64,000 bases of DNA from Anaerolineales bacterium (lineage in GTDB: Bacteria > Chloroflexota > Anaerolineae > Anaerolineales > Villigracilaceae): contig JAEURJ010000014.1 in the NCBI GenBank assembly GCA_016789305.1, positions 310,001-374,000 of the forward strand, in the 5' to 3' direction. Positions within the stretch are counted from its first letter, which is position 1; the number at the start of each line of letters is the position of its first letter. The position numbers were made by a program, and so were the translations under genes. Below the pieces are notes generated by a model, which had not been told where the DNA came from, searched no databases, and saw nothing but the letters and a program-made list of their open reading frames with translations. Shown here one piece after another: positions 23,460 through 33,662 of this stretch.

Positions 23460-25264
23460 GATTCTAGTTCACCCCAGCGTTGATAGGCTTGCGACAACTC
23501 GTGATGAATCTCGTCCAACCGATTGACAGCCTGCGTGATCTTCTCACTTTCCTGCTGATAAAAAGCAGGCGCTTCCATCTTTACGGTTAGTTGACTCTGC
23601 TCTGCTTCGAGCATTTCAATTCGCTTCGGCAGTTCTTCCAATTCCCGTTTTTCGTTGTAACTTAATTTACGTTTGGCAGGCTTTGCATCAGCTTTTGATT
23701 CTGCTTGAGGTGTTGTAACAGGCTTCGACGATTTTCCCGGTGAAGCGGGGCTTGATTCGATTTGCTTCTGCCAGTCGTCATATCCGCCGACATATTCTTT
23801 TACTTCCCCGTCGCCCGTCAAAATCAACGTGCTGGTGACAAGATTATTTAGAAACGCGCGGTCGTGACTGACCAGCAGCAACGTGCCTTCGTAATCAAGC
23901 AAAAGGTCTTCAAGCACTTCAAGCGTTTCGATATCGAGATCGTTGGTAGGCTCATCGAGAATTAAAAGATTGGCAGGCTGGGCAAACAGACGCGCCAACA
24001 AAAGACGATTGCGTTCGCCGCCCGAAAGCGCGCTGATCGGCGCCCTCACCCGCTCACGTGTAAACAGAAAATCTTCCAAATAGCCCATCAGGTTGCGCGC
24101 GCGACCGTTGATCGTGATAGTATCGCGGCCCTGACCGACGTTATCCAAAATGGATTTGTTTTCATCCAACTGCGCGCGCAGTTGATCGAAATATGACATC
24201 TCGACATTTGTGCCGTGGCGCAATTCTCCAGAATCTGGCTTTAATTGCTCCATCAAGATTCGCAGCAATGTAGTTTTACCCGAGCCATTCGGACCGATGA
24301 TGCCGATCTTATCGCCGCGTTGAATGGTCGTGGAAAAATCACGGATAATCTGTTTGCCACCCACAGAATAATTAACATGCTCCGCTTCGATCACCAATCG
24401 CCCGGATTTATTCTCCGTTTGGATCTGCATTCGTACTTTGCCGGAAAGCTCACGGCGTTCTGCACGCATTTCACGCAAGCGTTTCAAAGCTCGGACGCGG
24501 CCTTCATTGCGCGTCCGCCGCGCTTCGATGCCTTTGCGAATCCATTGCTCTTCCTGCGCAAGTTTTTTATCGAAGAGTGCGTTTTCCGTTTGTTCTGCAG
24601 ATAGCATGGCTTCCTTACGCTGAACAAAGGTTGAATAATCGCAATCCCAATCGTAAAGATGACCGCGATCCAACTCGACGATGCGGGTGGTTAATCTCTG
24701 CAAAAACACGCGGTCATGCGTCACGAACAATAACGTGCCGCCCCAGCGTTTGAGAAAATCCTCGAGCCAGTCGATGGCGGCGATATCCAAATGATTGGTA
24801 GGCTCATCGAGCAGCAAAAGATCAGGTTCGCGGACCAAGCCCCGGGCGAGAAAGACGCGGCGTTTCATTCCAGCAGATAAAACATCAAATGATGCGTCGG
24901 CGTCCAATGCCATGCGCGAGATGATCTTTTCCACTTGATGTTGACGCTGCCAGCGATGTTCATCATCCAGCTTATTGATATTTACTTCTTCCAAGCCGCT
25001 TTCGACGATATCGATGACGCGGCCACTTAATCCCTGCGGCACTTCCTGCGGAAGATATGCCACGCGGGTATTTTGCTGCCGTGCGATGTTTCCGCTATGT
25101 GGAAGAATCTCGCCACTGACCAATTTCAGCAGAGTCGATTTGCCCATTCCGTTTCGTCCCAGCAAACCCACCCACTCGCCGGGTTCGATCTGTAAATTCA
25201 CATCCTCAAGAAGCAGCGGACCGCCAAAGCCGAGGCTGACTTCCTGTAAACTGATCAATGCCAT
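23456..25264 (-). CDS. uup: ABC-F family ATPase, Uup-like
   Basis: The 602-residue protein has two ATPase domains, with Walker A GLLGRNGMGKSTLL and IIGPNGSGKTTLL and signatures LSAGMKRR and LSGGERNR. Walker B motifs are LLLLDEPTNHLD and LLILDEPTNDLD. A linker region lies between. A C-terminal coiled coil (KLSYNEKRELEELPKRIEML, residues about 530-595) is typical of Uup. There are no membrane helices. ABC-F proteins act on ribosomes; Uup is linked to ribosome function and precise excision of transposons in E. coli. It diverges from the ccrM gene at 25365 over about 100 bases. Confidence 0.93.
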   Translation of the reverse strand: MALISLQEVSLGFGGPLLLEDVNLQIEPGEWVGLLGRNGMGKSTLLKLVSGEILPHSGNIARQQNTRVAYLPQEVPQGLSGRVIDIVESGLEEVNINKLDDEHRWQRQHQVEKIISRMALDADASFDVLSAGMKRRVFLARGLVREPDLLLLDEPTNHLDIAAIDWLEDFLKRWGGTLLFVTHDRVFLQRLTTRIVELDRGHLYDWDCDYSTFVQRKEAMLSAEQTENALFDKKLAQEEQWIRKGIEARRTRNEGRVRALKRLREMRAERRELSGKVRMQIQTENKSGRLVIEAEHVNYSVGGKQIIRDFSTTIQRGDKIGIIGPNGSGKTTLLRILMEQLKPDSGELRHGTNVEMSYFDQLRAQLDENKSILDNVGQGRDTITINGRARNLMGYLEDFLFTRERVRAPISALSGGERNRLLLARLFAQPANLLILDEPTNDLDIETLEVLEDLLLDYEGTLLLVSHDRAFLNNLVTSTLILTGDGEVKEYVGGYDDWQKQIESSPASPGKSSKPVTTPQAESKADAKPAKRKLSYNEKRELEELPKRIEMLEAEQSQLTVKMEAPAFYQQESEKITQAVNRLDEIHHELSQAYQRWGELES

Positions 25265-25298
25265 GTAGATAAAATCCTTTGGTAGAAAGAGTTATTGA

Positions 25299-26429
<1,131 letters not shown>

Positions 26430-26469
26430 AACGCTCAAACGTTTCAACTTGCAAACTATAGGAGACAGC

Positions 26470-29379
26470 ATGTCCAAAGCATTTACCCTCATCAAAGAAC
26501 AACACATTCACGAATTGAATTGTGACGCAAAACTGTACGAGCACAAACGCACGGGCGCGCGATTGCTTTCGATCATCAATGATGACGAGAACAAGGTATT
26601 CAGCATCAACTTCCGCACCACGCCAAAGGACTCGACAGGCGTTGCACACATTTTGGAGCATTCTGTTTTAGGCGGCTCGGAGAAATATCCCGTCAAAGAA
26701 CCGTTTGTGGAATTACTCAAAGGTTCATTGGCGACTTTTGTCAACGCGTTTACCTATCCTGACAAGACCTGTTATCCAGTTGCCAGCCAGAACGAAAAAG
26801 ATTTTTACAACCTGATCGATGTGTACATGGACGCAGTGTTGCATCCACGCATCACCGAGCAGACGTTGATGCAGGAAGGCTGGCATTACGAAATTGCCGA
26901 CGTCAAAGAACCACTCACCTACAAGGGTGTGGTCTTCAACGAAATGAAGGGCGCATATTCCTCGCCCGAAAATTTACTGGCGCGAGTCATTCAACAATCG
27001 TTGTTCCCCAAACATATCTACGGCGTAGATTCAGGCGGCGACCCGGCAAACATTCCCGATCTCACCTATGAAAACTTTAGAGCCTTCTGGGAAAATTATT
27101 ATCATCCCTCCAATTCGTTCATCTTCTTTTACGGCAACGATGATTCAGAAAAACGCTTGAAGCTAATGGAATATTATCTCAAGCCATACAAAAGGAAGAA
27201 AGTCAAATCCTCCATACCGCTTGCAAAGCCATTCACACGCGCCAAAAAAATCGAATATTCATATGATGCAGGTGCGGATGCAGATATTGAAAAGAAGCAT
27301 TACCTCACAGTCAACTGGAAATTGCCGGACACATCCGACCCAGTATTGAATTTCAGCTTCCACATTTTGGAAGATGCATTGATCGGCACGCCCGCTTCGC
27401 CGCTCAAAAAAGCATTGCTTGACTCTGGGCTGGGCGAAGACCTTGCGGGCCTCGGCCTTGAAAGTGATCTGCGCGAGATGATCTTCTCCACGGGTCTCAA
27501 AGGCACGCGCGCACGCCATGCAAAGAAGATCGAATCCTTGATCGTTGAAACGCTGCAAAATCTTGTCCGTGATGGAATTGATCCTGAAACAATCGCTGCT
27601 GCCATCAACACGCTTGAATTTCAACTGCGCGAAAACAACACCGGTGGATTTCCGCGCGGCATCGCGGTGATGCTGCGTTCGCTCACCACGTGGCTGCACG
27701 ACGGTGATCCGTTCAACATGCTGACCTTTGAAGCGCCGTTGACCGAGATCAAAACGAAATTATCAGCCGACAATCGTTATTTCGAAAAAATGATCCAGAT
27801 TTATTTACTGGACAATAATCACAAGACAGTCATCCGCTTCAAACCTGACCCAGAGTTGGGCAAGCGACTCGAAGAAGAGGAAGCCACCCGATTAAAGTCC
27901 GCGCGCGAATCGATGAGCGCAGACAAGGTCCGCGAGTTGATAAAAAATGCAAAGCAACTCAAGCTCGCACAGGAGACTCCCGACTCAGCGGAAGCTCTTG
28001 AAACTCTTCCCGTGTTGGACTTGAAAGACCTCGACAAACAAGCACGGACCATCCCTATTGAAGAGATACAGATTCAAGATACGAAAGTTTTGTACCACGA
28101 CCTCTTCACGAACGGCATCGTCTACCTTGATCTCGGCTTTGACTTGCGCGCCATGCCACAGGAATATCTGCCATTGACCGAAATCTTCGCGCGCGCCTTA
28201 TTTGAATTGGGCACCGAGACCGAAGATTACGTCAAACTCTCGCAGCGGATCGGAAAAAGCACCGGCGGAATCCACGGCTCATCGGTCACAGCGACAGTAC
28301 AAGGGTCAAGAGAGAGCCGCGCATACTTGATGATTCGCGGCAAGTCCACGGTTGGAAAATCCACTGAAATGTTGAATATCATCCGCGATGTGCTGCTCAC
28401 GACAAAATTCGACAACCGTGACCGACTCAAGCAAATGGTGCTCGAAGAAAAAGCAGGCTTGGAATCTGGACTCGCTCCTGCAGGTCATCGCTTTGCAAAC
28501 ACCCGTCTGCGTGCTCAGTTCGGCGGCACAGGTTGGATCAACGACCAAACGGGCGGCATTGCTTATCTTTTTGCATTGCGTGAACTCGCCAATGACATCG
28601 ATAAAAAGTGGCCGAAGGTTTTGAAGAAACTCGAAGACATGCGCGATGCGTTGATCAGCAGCAAATCTGCACTGGTGAATGTTACATTGGATGCGGATCA
28701 TTGGAAAACCTTCAGACCGCACCTGGAGAATTTTGTTTTTGCACTGCCCGTCAAAGATACACAGATCAAAAATTTTGTGATCGAAAAGAAGATCGAAAAA
28801 GAAGGACTCGCGATTCCTGCGCAGGTTAATTACGTGGGCAAAGGTGCAAACCTTTATGAGTATGGGTACGAAAAAGATGGTTCCGCCGATGTCATTGTAG
28901 GTTATTTGCGCATGACTCATCTGTGGGAAAAGATCCGCGTGCAGGGCGGCGCATACGGCGCCTTCGCGCAATTCGATGATGCAACGGGTGTATTCACTTT
29001 CCTTTCTTATCGCGACCCGAACATCAATGCGACAATTGAAAATTACGACAAAGCCGCCGACTTCCTCAAAAAACTGGATGCCTCGCGTCTTTCAGATAAT
29101 GAACTTAAGAAAGCCATCATCGCCGCCATCGGTGACCTGGACTCGTATCAATTGCCCGACGCGAAGGGATATACTTCGATGATGCGCTACATCACTGGGC
29201 GCACCGATGCCATGCGACAGAAATATCGCGACCAGGTGCTTTCCACTAACGGCGAAGATTTTATTGCTTTCGGTGAAGTGCTGGAGAATGTTGCAAAATC
29301 AAATGCGGTAGTTGTAGTCGGTTCGCAGGCTGCCATCGAAGGCGCGAAGGCTGGATTGAAATTGACGAAGGTTTTGTAG
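26470..29379 (+). CDS. M16C metallopeptidase, presequence protease (PreP)-like
   Basis: The 969-residue protein has the inverted zinc motif HILEH (HxxEH, about residue 65). The distal region TYPDKTCYPVASQNEKDFYN is characteristic of the M16C/PreP group. Four homologous M16 domains make a closed peptide-degrading chamber; the length (about 970) fits. No signal peptide, so it is probably a cytoplasmic oligopeptidase. AGGAGACAGC is directly upstream of ATG 26470; the frame is open 7 codons earlier. Repeat-bearing DNA follows immediately. Confidence 0.93.
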   Translation: MSKAFTLIKEQHIHELNCDAKLYEHKRTGARLLSIINDDENKVFSINFRTTPKDSTGVAHILEHSVLGGSEKYPVKEPFVELLKGSLATFVNAFTYPDKTCYPVASQNEKDFYNLIDVYMDAVLHPRITEQTLMQEGWHYEIADVKEPLTYKGVVFNEMKGAYSSPENLLARVIQQSLFPKHIYGVDSGGDPANIPDLTYENFRAFWENYYHPSNSFIFFYGNDDSEKRLKLMEYYLKPYKRKKVKSSIPLAKPFTRAKKIEYSYDAGADADIEKKHYLTVNWKLPDTSDPVLNFSFHILEDALIGTPASPLKKALLDSGLGEDLAGLGLESDLREMIFSTGLKGTRARHAKKIESLIVETLQNLVRDGIDPETIAAAINTLEFQLRENNTGGFPRGIAVMLRSLTTWLHDGDPFNMLTFEAPLTEIKTKLSADNRYFEKMIQIYLLDNNHKTVIRFKPDPELGKRLEEEEATRLKSARESMSADKVRELIKNAKQLKLAQETPDSAEALETLPVLDLKDLDKQARTIPIEEIQIQDTKVLYHDLFTNGIVYLDLGFDLRAMPQEYLPLTEIFARALFELGTETEDYVKLSQRIGKSTGGIHGSSVTATVQGSRESRAYLMIRGKSTVGKSTEMLNIIRDVLLTTKFDNRDRLKQMVLEEKAGLESGLAPAGHRFANTRLRAQFGGTGWINDQTGGIAYLFALRELANDIDKKWPKVLKKLEDMRDALISSKSALVNVTLDADHWKTFRPHLENFVFALPVKDTQIKNFVIEKKIEKEGLAIPAQVNYVGKGANLYEYGYEKDGSADVIVGYLRMTHLWEKIRVQGGAYGAFAQFDDATGVFTFLSYRDPNINATIENYDKAADFLKKLDASRLSDNELKKAIIAAIGDLDSYQLPDAKGYTSMMRYITGRTDAMRQKYRDQVLSTNGEDFIAFGEVLENVAKSNAVVVVGSQAAIEGAKAGLKLTKVL

Positions 29380-29382
29380 ATT

Positions 29383-29432
29383 CCTCTCCCTAAAGGGAGA
29401 TGGCAGGGTGAGGGTCCGAGCCACGAAATGGA
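29383..29432 (+). repeat. REP-like hairpin plus 29-base repeat, copy 1
   Basis: CCTCTCCC-TAA-AGGGAGA (29383-29400) forms a hairpin and is followed by TGG and a 29-base unit (29404-29432, beginning CAGGGTGAGGGTCC). That unit recurs with 2 differences at 30089-30117. It starts 4 bases after the M16C stop codon. At this copy the ATG in the unit opens a dead frame (Met-Asp-Phe-stop). Confidence 0.85.
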
Positions 29433-29458
29433 TTTCTAGAAATACTAGGATAATAAAT

Positions 29459-30049
29459 ATGACCAAGATCCACAAAACAATCGCATCGCTTATCTCGACC
29501 TGTGTCATTTTAGGTTGCTCATTGATGAATGGAAAAGGCCCGGAACCTTTTACCATATCTGAAAACAAGGTTCAACTTACGACTCCCGGTTTGTCATTTA
29601 CTTTACCCGCCTCAAAGTGGGTGATGCGACCCAGCGACTATAAATCGCAGACTAACATTGAATTAGTATCCTTCACAAGAGCTGAGCCTATTTTATTAGC
29701 CGATGAACAGGCGTATTACCCTACAATCTCAATCATCACTGAGACCTTGCCGGAAGTCGCCACATTAGAATCGTACGATGAGTATGTAAGAGCTTCAATC
29801 GAAAACTCAGGAATGACCTTTGAAATTTTGGATCCATTGGCTTCCATTGAAGGATTGATGCCCAAAATCAACGGTATCGGATGGAAAACCTTAACTCATA
29901 CCCAGCAAGGCACAAGCATGGGCTATCTTATAAACATTGTTAATCTGAAGTTTGGTATTCGATTTGTTCTTGAATCCACACCTGAAAACTTTACAGAAAT
30001 TGAGCCGGAGTTTATTGAAATAATTAAAAGTATCGAAGTCGAAGGGTAA
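29459..30049 (+). CDS. Putative lipoprotein, function unknown
   Basis: The 196-residue product starts at ATG 29459 with a lipoprotein signal (KTIASLISTCVILGC, Cys at residue 19). A soluble domain follows, with ITETLPEVATLESYDEYVRA near the middle and FIEIIKSIEVEG at the end. It is similar in layout to the lipoprotein at 21841 (lipobox, a domain of roughly 160 residues ending in an amphipathic helix), but no family was recognised. It lies between two direct copies of a 29-base repeat, which suggests the gene arrived or was rearranged by recombination. No clear ribosome site. Confidence 0.7.
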   Translation: MTKIHKTIASLISTCVILGCSLMNGKGPEPFTISENKVQLTTPGLSFTLPASKWVMRPSDYKSQTNIELVSFTRAEPILLADEQAYYPTISIITETLPEVATLESYDEYVRASIENSGMTFEILDPLASIEGLMPKINGIGWKTLTHTQQGTSMGYLINIVNLKFGIRFVLESTPENFTEIEPEFIEIIKSIEVEG

Positions 30050-30088
30050 TTTACATTTCACGATTAATGGAAATCATCACACCACTTT

Positions 30089-30117
30089 CAGGGTGAGGGT
30101 CCAAACCACGAAATGGA
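30089..30117 (+). repeat. 29-base repeat, copy 2, containing the DUF559 start codon
   Basis: It differs from copy 1 (29404-29432) at 2 of 29 positions. Its ATG (30113) is the start of the DUF559 gene. The hairpin found in front of copy 1 is absent here. Confidence 0.85.
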
Positions 30118-30502
30118 AAAACGTCATCGCATTCACCCAACCATTCGTCAGTTTGCAAGGGAACTGCGCCAACCGCAGACACCTGCGGAAGCAACCTTAT
30201 GGCGATATTTGCGAAACAGGAATTTACAATACAAATTCAGACGACAGCATCCAATTGACTTTTTCATCATCGATTTTTACTGCGCGGAAGCAAAACTGCT
30301 CATCGAGATAGACGGTGCATCACATCTTGTAAAAGGGCAAATCGAATACGACCAGGCAAGAACAGAATATTTGGAAGAACTTGGATATAAAGTAATTCGA
30401 TTTACAAACGACGATGTTCGATATAGCATTAATGAAGTTACAAGTGAAATCATAAGAGTTGTCCAAAAGAGAATTGAAGAAATGAATAAGGCAAATTCGT
30501 AA
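30113..30502 (+). CDS. DUF559 endonuclease-domain protein
   Basis: The 129-residue protein matches the DUF559 (very short patch repair-like endonuclease) pattern. The N-terminus is FARELRQPQTPAEATLWRYL, followed by YKFRRQHPIDFFIIDFYCAE and LLIEIDGASHLVKGQIEYDQ with catalytic-type D and E residues. GYKVIRFTNDDVRYSINEVT closes it. The fold is PD-(D/E)XK-like and probably cleaves DNA. The start codon lies inside a 29-base repeat that also occurs upstream, and an inverted REP-like hairpin follows the stop codon. No partner gene is visible. DUF559 genes with such flanks are familiar in Chloroflexota and cyanobacteria, but their role is not settled. Confidence 0.85.
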   Translation: MEKRHRIHPTIRQFARELRQPQTPAEATLWRYLRNRNLQYKFRRQHPIDFFIIDFYCAEAKLLIEIDGASHLVKGQIEYDQARTEYLEELGYKVIRFTNDDVRYSINEVTSEIIRVVQKRIEEMNKANS

Positions 30503-30507
30503 ATCCC

Positions 30508-30540
30508 CCCTCACCCTTCCCTCTCCCCGTTGGGGAGAGG
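30508..30540 (-). repeat. REP-like hairpin in inverted orientation
   Basis: CCCTCACCC (30508-30516) is the reverse of GGGTGAGGG in the upstream copies. It is followed by a perfect 9-bp hairpin (CCTCTCCCC / GGGGAGAGG, 30520-30528 with 30532-30540). It begins 6 bases after the DUF559 stop and ends 13 bases before the next gene. Confidence 0.85.
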
Positions 30541-30553
30541 ACTGGAGAAAAAA

Positions 30554-33514
30554 ATGAATATCACTCTAAAAATAAACGGCATCGAACATGCGATAGACAC
30601 AGCCCCATCCACCACCTTGCTCGCCGCTTTGCGCGGACTTGGCTTTCACGGAGTCAAGTTTGGTGACGAAGGCGGGCTTTCCGGCGCGGATACAGTTTTG
30701 ATCGATGGCAAACCTATCAACGCAGGTTCAATTCTTGCGGCGCAAGCGGAAGGTCACAGCATCGCCACCATCGAGGCCCTGGGCGAACATCCTGAACAGG
30801 GTTGGAAGAAAACCGATGGCTTACATCCACTGCAAAAGGCTTTTGTTGAGTCGGGTGCCATTCAATGTGGATATTGCACACCCGCGCAAATTCTCGCAGC
30901 CAAGAGTCTGCTTGAGAAAAATCCGAACCCATCCGAGGCGGAAGTCCGCGAGGCGATCTCTGGCGTCCTTTGTCGCTGCACCGGTTATCTCAAACCTGTC
31001 CAAGCCGTGATGAAAGCCGCAGCGGAATTGCGCGGTGACGAACCGATTGACATCACTTCCATCAATTGGGATTTTGGAACGCCCAAGCCGGATGCTCCTC
31101 AAGGGGACGCGCCCGCCTCTTCATCTACGGGTGTGCTGGTTCGGCCCAAAGTAGTTCTCTCTCCCGAAAGCAGAACATGGCAAACGGTCGGCAAGCCCGA
31201 GATCAAAGTGGATGCGATCAAACTCGTGCAAGGCAAACCTGCATTCACAGGTGACTTTGAAAAACGCGGACTGCTGCACGCGAAGGTTTTACATTCTCCA
31301 CATGCTCATGCAAAAATCAAAAAGATAGATACCAGCAAAGCCAAAGCACTTGAAGGCGTTGCAGCTGTATTAACCTGGCAGGATCTTCCGCGAGTCGTGT
31401 ATTCCACGGCGGGACAATCCGACCCAATTCCCGGGCCACTGGATGCGTTCTCGTTGGATCATAAAGTTAGATTCGTTGGAGATCGTGTTGCCTTCGTCGC
31501 GGCGGAAACCGAAGAGGTTGCAGAAAAGGCATTATCGTTGATTGAAGTTGAATATGAAGTTTTGCCCGCCATTTTGGATTCGCGTGAAGCGATGAAATCG
31601 GATGCGGTCAAAATCCACGATGAGCCTGAATATGTAAATTTCGCAGACTCAAATCCTGAAAAAAATCTCGCTGCTGAAATTCGCATTGACATCGGCGACG
31701 TGGAAAAAGGATTTCAAGAAGCGGATGAAATTTTCGAAGCAGAATACGAAGTGCCAAAAGTTCAACAAGCACACATCGAACCGCATATCGCCGTCACCTA
31801 TTGGGATGAAGATGATCGTTTAGTCATTCGCACCTCCACACAGGTACCATTTCATGTGAGAAGAATGCTTGCTCCTGTGTTGGGATTGCCCGTCAAAAGA
31901 ATCCGCGTGATCAAGCCGCGCATCGGCGGCGGTTTTGGCGGCAAGCAGGAAGTATTGATGGAAGATGTTGCGGCACATCTCACCATTGCTACCAAACGCC
32001 CTGTCATTTACGAATACACTCGTGAGGAAGAATTCATCGCCGCGCGTTCGCGCCATCCCATGCATGTGCGGATGAAAACTGGCGTGAAGAAAGATGGCAC
32101 CATCACTGCTAACTCGATGTATGCTCTTTCTGACACAGGCGCGTACGGATGCCATGCATTGACCGTCACTGGAAACACCGGTCACAAAGCCATGGCGTTA
32201 TATGTCGGTGACAGCGAATATCGCAAAGCGCCGAATATTCGTTTCTATGCGGATGTGGTTTACACCAATACCCCGCCCGCCGGTGCATTCCGTGGATATG
32301 GTGTGCCGCAAGGCTACTGGCCGCTTGACCGTCAGATGGAAAAGATTGCGCGCGCGATGGGATTAGATCCAATCGACTTCCGCTTGAAGAATGCCATTCA
32401 CCCAGGTGAATATCATCCCTTCTCCACTGCATGGAACGAAGGCCGTGAACCACGCCCTGAAATTATCCACACGGTCGGCTTGGAACAATGTGTTGCTCAA
32501 GGCCGCGCAGCGATTAATTGGGATGACAAATTCAATAACGATGCCTGGAAGGAAATCAAAGATGCACCACACAAGAAAAAAGGCATCGGCGTCGCGATGG
32601 TCATGCAAGGGACTGCGATTCCGTATCTCGATATGGGCGGCGCATCCATCAAGATGAATGACGACGGTTCCTTCAACCTTTTGGTTGGCGCTACCGATCT
32701 CGGCACTGGCTCTGACACCGTCCTCGCCCAAATGGCAGCCGAAGTGTTGGGCGTGCCAGTGGAAGATGTCATCTGTTATTCGTCAGACACGGATTTCACA
32801 CCCTTTGATAAAGGCGCGTATGCATCTTCAACAACATATATTTCCGGCACAGCAGCAACGAATGCGGCGAAAATTGCGGCAGAAAGAATCAAAATCCGCG
32901 CCGCAACTTTGCTTGGAGTCGAAGATCACAACACCATCACCCTGCGCGACAGACATGCTCATGGGCCAAACGGAAAATCGGTCAGCCACGCTGAGATCGC
33001 ATTGGATACTCTTCACAAAAATAACCAGGAACAGATTATGGGCGTGGCAAGTTACGTTTCTCCCGTATCACCGCCGCCCTTTGCAGCACAATTCGCCGAA
33101 GTAACCGTGGATACAGAAACAGGTCAAGTCACCGTGGATAGACTCGTCATGGCCGTGGACTCAGGCGTGATCATCAATCCGCTCACCGCTTCTGGTCAAA
33201 TCGAAGGCGGGATGACTCAAGCGCTCGGATATGCCGTCTGCGAAGAGATGCGCTACGACGATAAGGGCAATGCCATCGAACGTGACTTTGACCGCTATCA
33301 CATCTTCCGCGCGGATGAAATGCCCGAGTTGGAAACCATATTCGTCGAGACGTTCGAACCGTCCCACCCGTTCGGAGTGAAAGCGGTGGCAGAGATTCCC
33401 ATGGACGGAGTCGCCCCCGCAGTTGGCAATGCCATTTTGGATGCGATTGGCGTCAATGTGGATGAAAACCCAACCACGCCGGAAAGAGTCTGGCGGGCGA
33501 TAAACCGTCAGTAA
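30554..33514 (+). CDS. Xanthine dehydrogenase-family molybdenum hydroxylase, Fe-S/molybdenum fusion
   Basis: The 986-residue protein joins a small iron-sulfur region (1-160) to the two molybdopterin domains (about 215-986). It has no flavin domain. The first [2Fe-2S] site has lost all its Cys ligands: D38, S43, D46 and G58 stand where the family has four Cys. The second site is intact (C105, C108, C140, C142). The molybdenum part keeps RIGGGFGGKQ, GAFRGYGVPQG and the catalytic Glu in GVKAVAEIPMDG. The layout is like E. coli XdhD. It may oxidise purines or other heterocycles. An electron partner, perhaps the FAD subunit at 20980, is needed. ATG 30554 follows GGAG at good spacing. Confidence 0.9.
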   Translation: MNITLKINGIEHAIDTAPSTTLLAALRGLGFHGVKFGDEGGLSGADTVLIDGKPINAGSILAAQAEGHSIATIEALGEHPEQGWKKTDGLHPLQKAFVESGAIQCGYCTPAQILAAKSLLEKNPNPSEAEVREAISGVLCRCTGYLKPVQAVMKAAAELRGDEPIDITSINWDFGTPKPDAPQGDAPASSSTGVLVRPKVVLSPESRTWQTVGKPEIKVDAIKLVQGKPAFTGDFEKRGLLHAKVLHSPHAHAKIKKIDTSKAKALEGVAAVLTWQDLPRVVYSTAGQSDPIPGPLDAFSLDHKVRFVGDRVAFVAAETEEVAEKALSLIEVEYEVLPAILDSREAMKSDAVKIHDEPEYVNFADSNPEKNLAAEIRIDIGDVEKGFQEADEIFEAEYEVPKVQQAHIEPHIAVTYWDEDDRLVIRTSTQVPFHVRRMLAPVLGLPVKRIRVIKPRIGGGFGGKQEVLMEDVAAHLTIATKRPVIYEYTREEEFIAARSRHPMHVRMKTGVKKDGTITANSMYALSDTGAYGCHALTVTGNTGHKAMALYVGDSEYRKAPNIRFYADVVYTNTPPAGAFRGYGVPQGYWPLDRQMEKIARAMGLDPIDFRLKNAIHPGEYHPFSTAWNEGREPRPEIIHTVGLEQCVAQGRAAINWDDKFNNDAWKEIKDAPHKKKGIGVAMVMQGTAIPYLDMGGASIKMNDDGSFNLLVGATDLGTGSDTVLAQMAAEVLGVPVEDVICYSSDTDFTPFDKGAYASSTTYISGTAATNAAKIAAERIKIRAATLLGVEDHNTITLRDRHAHGPNGKSVSHAEIALDTLHKNNQEQIMGVASYVSPVSPPPFAAQFAEVTVDTETGQVTVDRLVMAVDSGVIINPLTASGQIEGGMTQALGYAVCEEMRYDDKGNAIERDFDRYHIFRADEMPELETIFVETFEPSHPFGVKAVAEIPMDGVAPAVGNAILDAIGVNVDENPTTPERVWRAINRQ

Positions 33515-33537
33515 ACTGAAGCAGGCTGACAGTTAAG

Positions 33538-33570
33538 AAAAGACGCGATCTCAAAAAGGTCGCGTCTTTT
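33538..33570 (+). terminator. Intrinsic terminator after the molybdenum hydroxylase
   Basis: An 11-bp stem (AAAAGACGCGA / TCGCGTCTTTT) around an 11-base loop, ending in a T-run. Confidence 0.85.
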
Positions 33571-33662
33571 AATTGCAAGACAACTCTCATGAATCATGTC
33601 CGCTAAATTGGTACAATAACAGCAGGTAGTATTCATGGCCGGAATCAACAGGATTGAGTATT

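Noticed and set aside
29383..30540. A composite transposon carrying the lipoprotein and DUF559 genes
   Set aside because: No transposase and no target duplication were seen; the repeats alone do not prove transposition.
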